8,100 nucleotides of DNA, from the NCBI GenBank assembly GCA_013811645.1, contig JACCUU010000001.1, forward strand, positions 1-8,100, given 5' to 3'. A program made the translations under genes and the position numbers. This DNA is from Actinomycetota bacterium (lineage in GTDB: Bacteria; Actinomycetota; Thermoleophilia; Gaiellales; Gaiellaceae). The notes under the pieces are model-generated. The model saw only the letters and a list, made by a program, of their open reading frames with translations. It was not told the DNA's origin and ran no database searches. Each line of letters begins with the position of its first letter. Position 1 is the first letter of the stretch. Shown in pieces: positions 6,762 to 8,100 of the stretch.

Positions 6762-7403
6762 CTACCCGCGTGCGGTTTCGAGACGCTCGAGCGCCTCGCG
6801 CCGCGACGACACGCCGAGCTTCTTCAAGAGGCTCTTCACGTGCGAGCGAACCGTGTGCTCCGAGATGTACAGCCGCTGGGCGATCTCGTCTGTCCCCAAG
6901 TGCTCGTCGAGCAGGAGCAGCACCTCCACCTCGCGGGCCGAGAGCGTCCGCGTGATCGCCTCCGGGATTCCGTCCAGGCGGCCCCCCTCTCGCACCCGGT
7001 CGAGGAGCCTGCGTGCGACGCCTCCCGAAAGGGCTGCCTCTCCGCGGACGACTCCGCGGAGGAACGTCGCGATCTGCTCCGGTGATTCCGTCTTCAGCAG
7101 GTAGCCGGCGGCGCCGCCACGAATCGCCGCGAGGAGGTTCTCCTCGGCGTCGGAGGCGGTCAGCACGACGACTTCGCACTCAGGAGCCTCCTCTCTGATC
7201 CTGGGAAGCGCGGTCAGGCCGTCCATTCCCGGCATCGTCAGGTCGAGGAGCACCAAGTCTGGTTGTTGACTCCGTGCGGAGACGATCGCCTCTTCGCCGC
7301 TGGCGGCGTCGCCGACGACCTCGAATCCCTGCTGCGTGAGCAGCGCCGCCAGCGCATCCCTCGTCAAGGGATGGTCGTCGACGATCAGGATCCGCTCGGT
7401 CAC
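6762..7403 (-). CDS. Two-component response regulator, NarL/FixJ type with LuxR helix-turn-helix
   Basis: A 213-residue cytoplasmic DNA-binding response regulator. The receiver domain (about 3-120) has the acidic pair Asp9-Asp10 in ILIVDDHP, the phosphorylation site Asp54 in VLLDLTMPGMDG, the switch residue Thr82 in VVLTAS, and Lys104 in YLLKTESP. A linker leads to a LuxR-type helix-turn-helix at about 153-206 (TLSAREVEVLLLL, then EIAQRLYISEHTVRSHVKSLLKKLGV). All phosphotransfer residues are present. The start is GTG 7403, preceded by AAGGG at short, good spacing; the reading frame stays open much further upstream, but that part is antisense to the neighbouring membrane protein gene and has no family resemblance. 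The gene is divergent from a probable sensor kinase gene only 42 bp away, so the two are likely cognate partners. Its targets are not visible beyond possible autoregulation through the shared inverted repeat. Confidence 0.94.
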   Translation of the reverse strand: MTERILIVDDHPLTRDALAALLTQQGFEVVGDAASGEEAIVSARSQQPDLVLLDLTMPGMDGLTALPRIREEAPECEVVVLTASDAEENLLAAIRGGAAGYLLKTESPEQIATFLRGVVRGEAALSGGVARRLLDRVREGGRLDGIPEAITRTLSAREVEVLLLLDEHLGTDEIAQRLYISEHTVRSHVKSLLKKLGVSSRREALERLETARG

Positions 7404-7407
7404 GTTT

Positions 7408-7441
7408 CCCTTATCGGCAGCGGGCGCGCTGCCGAAAAGGG
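7408..7441. promoter_or_regulatory. 15-bp inverted repeat filling the divergent two-component leader
   Basis: CCCTTATCGGCAGCG (7408-7422) and CGCTGCCGAAAAGGG (7427-7441) are reverse complements at 14 of 15 positions (one A/A mismatch at 7413/7436), around a GGCG loop. The core CGGCAGCG/CGCTGCCG is perfect. The outer end of each arm is the Shine-Dalgarno sequence of a gene: AAGGG for the response regulator on the minus strand and AAAGGG for the membrane protein on the plus strand. It could be a dimeric operator, an RNA hairpin hiding either ribosome site, or both. The repeat is seen; the role is inferred. Confidence 0.6.
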
Positions 7442-7445
7442 GGTA

Positions 7446-8100
7446 ATGGATCACCTGCGCTCGCAGAGCTACCGCTCCTGGCTCTTCGGGGAGATCATGC
7501 TCGTCGGCCTGCTCGCGTCGGCTACCGCTCTCTTCACGGTCAGCTCGTCGCTGCAGTCCGCCTACGAGCTCCCGGAGGCCAGGCTGGTCGTGGACACCGT
7601 CGTAGCAGGCGTCGCCTTGATCGTCGCCGTGCTCTCGGCGATCCGCTTCCTGGTCGACGGGCGCACGCTCGACCTGCTGCTCGCCGCCGGCTTCCTCGCC
7701 ATTGCGCTGGGAACCGTTGTGTTCGGGCTGCTTCCGGTGCTGAGCGGCGACTCGCTTCCGCCTTGGGCGGCGTGGGCCCTGGTCGGCGCACGCCTGCTGG
7801 GCGCTGCCCTGATAGCGGTCGCGCCGTTTGCGAAAGGGCGCACGTCGAGGCGCCGAACCGCGCTGCTCGCCGGCGGGGTCGGCGTCGTCGCGGTGCTCGC
7901 GGCAGCGGGTTTCGGCACGTCGCGCTGGGGCCCTGGGAAAGAGGTCGCGCTCGTCGAAGGCTCGGCGGTCGAACTTGCCGCAGCGCTCCTGGCAGCTCTG
8001 TGGTTGATCGCGGTGATCGGGTTCGGACTTCGCTATCACCGGCACGGACGAGACCTCGACGCGTGGCTCTGCCTCGCTGCGACGCTCGCGCTCTTCGCCG
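7446..8100 (+). CDS. Multi-helix membrane protein, probable sensor region of a histidine kinase, N-terminal part
   Basis: 218 codons are present and the frame is open to the right edge. The protein is dominated by hydrophobic segments at about residues 13-33, 48-69, 75-99, 107-127, 138-156, 174-195 and 206 onward, so at least seven membrane helices. Short basic loops (GRTLD near 72-76, KGRTSRRR at 130-137, RYHRHGRD at 196-203) suggest cytoplasmic turns. No catalytic domain is within the window. The call as a sensor kinase rests on its back-to-back position with a NarL-type response regulator and on the frequent multi-helix sensor regions of actinobacterial kinases paired with such regulators; I do not recognise the membrane domain itself. 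ATG 7446 follows AAAGGGGGTA, a strong ribosome site but only about 2 nt away. In-frame ATG 7497, after GGGGAG, is an alternative. If no kinase domain follows outside the window, it would be an unrelated membrane protein. Confidence 0.7.
   Translation, partial: MDHLRSQSYRSWLFGEIMLVGLLASATALFTVSSSLQSAYELPEARLVVDTVVAGVALIVAVLSAIRFLVDGRTLDLLLAAGFLAIALGTVVFGLLPVLSGDSLPPWAAWALVGARLLGAALIAVAPFAKGRTSRRRTALLAGGVGVVAVLAAAGFGTSRWGPGKEVALVEGSAVELAAALLAALWLIAVIGFGLRYHRHGRDLDAWLCLAATLALFA

Noticed and set aside
7404..8045. N-terminal extension of the response regulator to an upstream ATG at 8045
   Set aside because: The receiver domain starts exactly at GTG 7403 with a good ribosome site. The upstream part is polar, lacks family similarity, and is antisense to a clearly hydrophobic membrane protein reading frame.
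1..8100. CRISPR array, insertion sequence or phage genes
   Set aside because: No regularly spaced direct repeats, transposase motifs, terminal inverted repeats or phage-type genes were seen. Composition is even across the window.

Overview
The window is GC-rich, densely packed bacterial chromosome. The protein families and codon use fit a high-GC actinobacterium, possibly of the Thermoleophilia type. That placement is inference from gene content and composition, and no 16S rRNA or other decisive marker is present. I see no mobile element, CRISPR array, tRNA or rRNA.

Left part (1-4211, all minus strand): topA (DNA topoisomerase I) is followed by a primary-type sigma-70 factor gene and then the 5' end of a gene for a peptide/nickel-type ABC transporter substrate-binding lipoprotein, which runs off the left edge. 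The sigma gene has its own recognisable promoter, and a perfect 12-bp hairpin lies just past its stop. These three are therefore probably separate transcription units.

Middle part (4434-6741, plus strand, divergent from topA): a compact three-gene operon encodes a PlsC-type acyltransferase, a stand-alone 5'-3' exonuclease of the DNA polymerase I N-terminal type, and a zinc-dependent histone deacetylase/acetylpolyamine amidohydrolase-like enzyme. The first pair overlaps as ATGA. The second pair fits the same geometry as CTGA, but only if a non-standard CTG start is used. The three enzymes have no obvious common pathway: membrane phospholipid synthesis, DNA processing and deacetylation.

Right part (6762-8100): a NarL/LuxR-type response regulator (minus strand) lies back to back with a multi-helix membrane protein (plus strand, cut by the right edge). 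The latter is probably the sensor half of a histidine kinase. Only 42 bp separate the two genes. That gap is almost filled by a 15-bp inverted repeat whose two arms end in the Shine-Dalgarno sequences of the two divergent genes. This is the most unusual structure I found. The response regulator converges on the deacetylase gene with a 20-bp gap.

No wholly new system is evident. The points most worth a second look are the symmetric leader of the two-component pair, the start of the deacetylase, the probable leaderless start of the acyltransferase, and the hairpin after the sigma gene.
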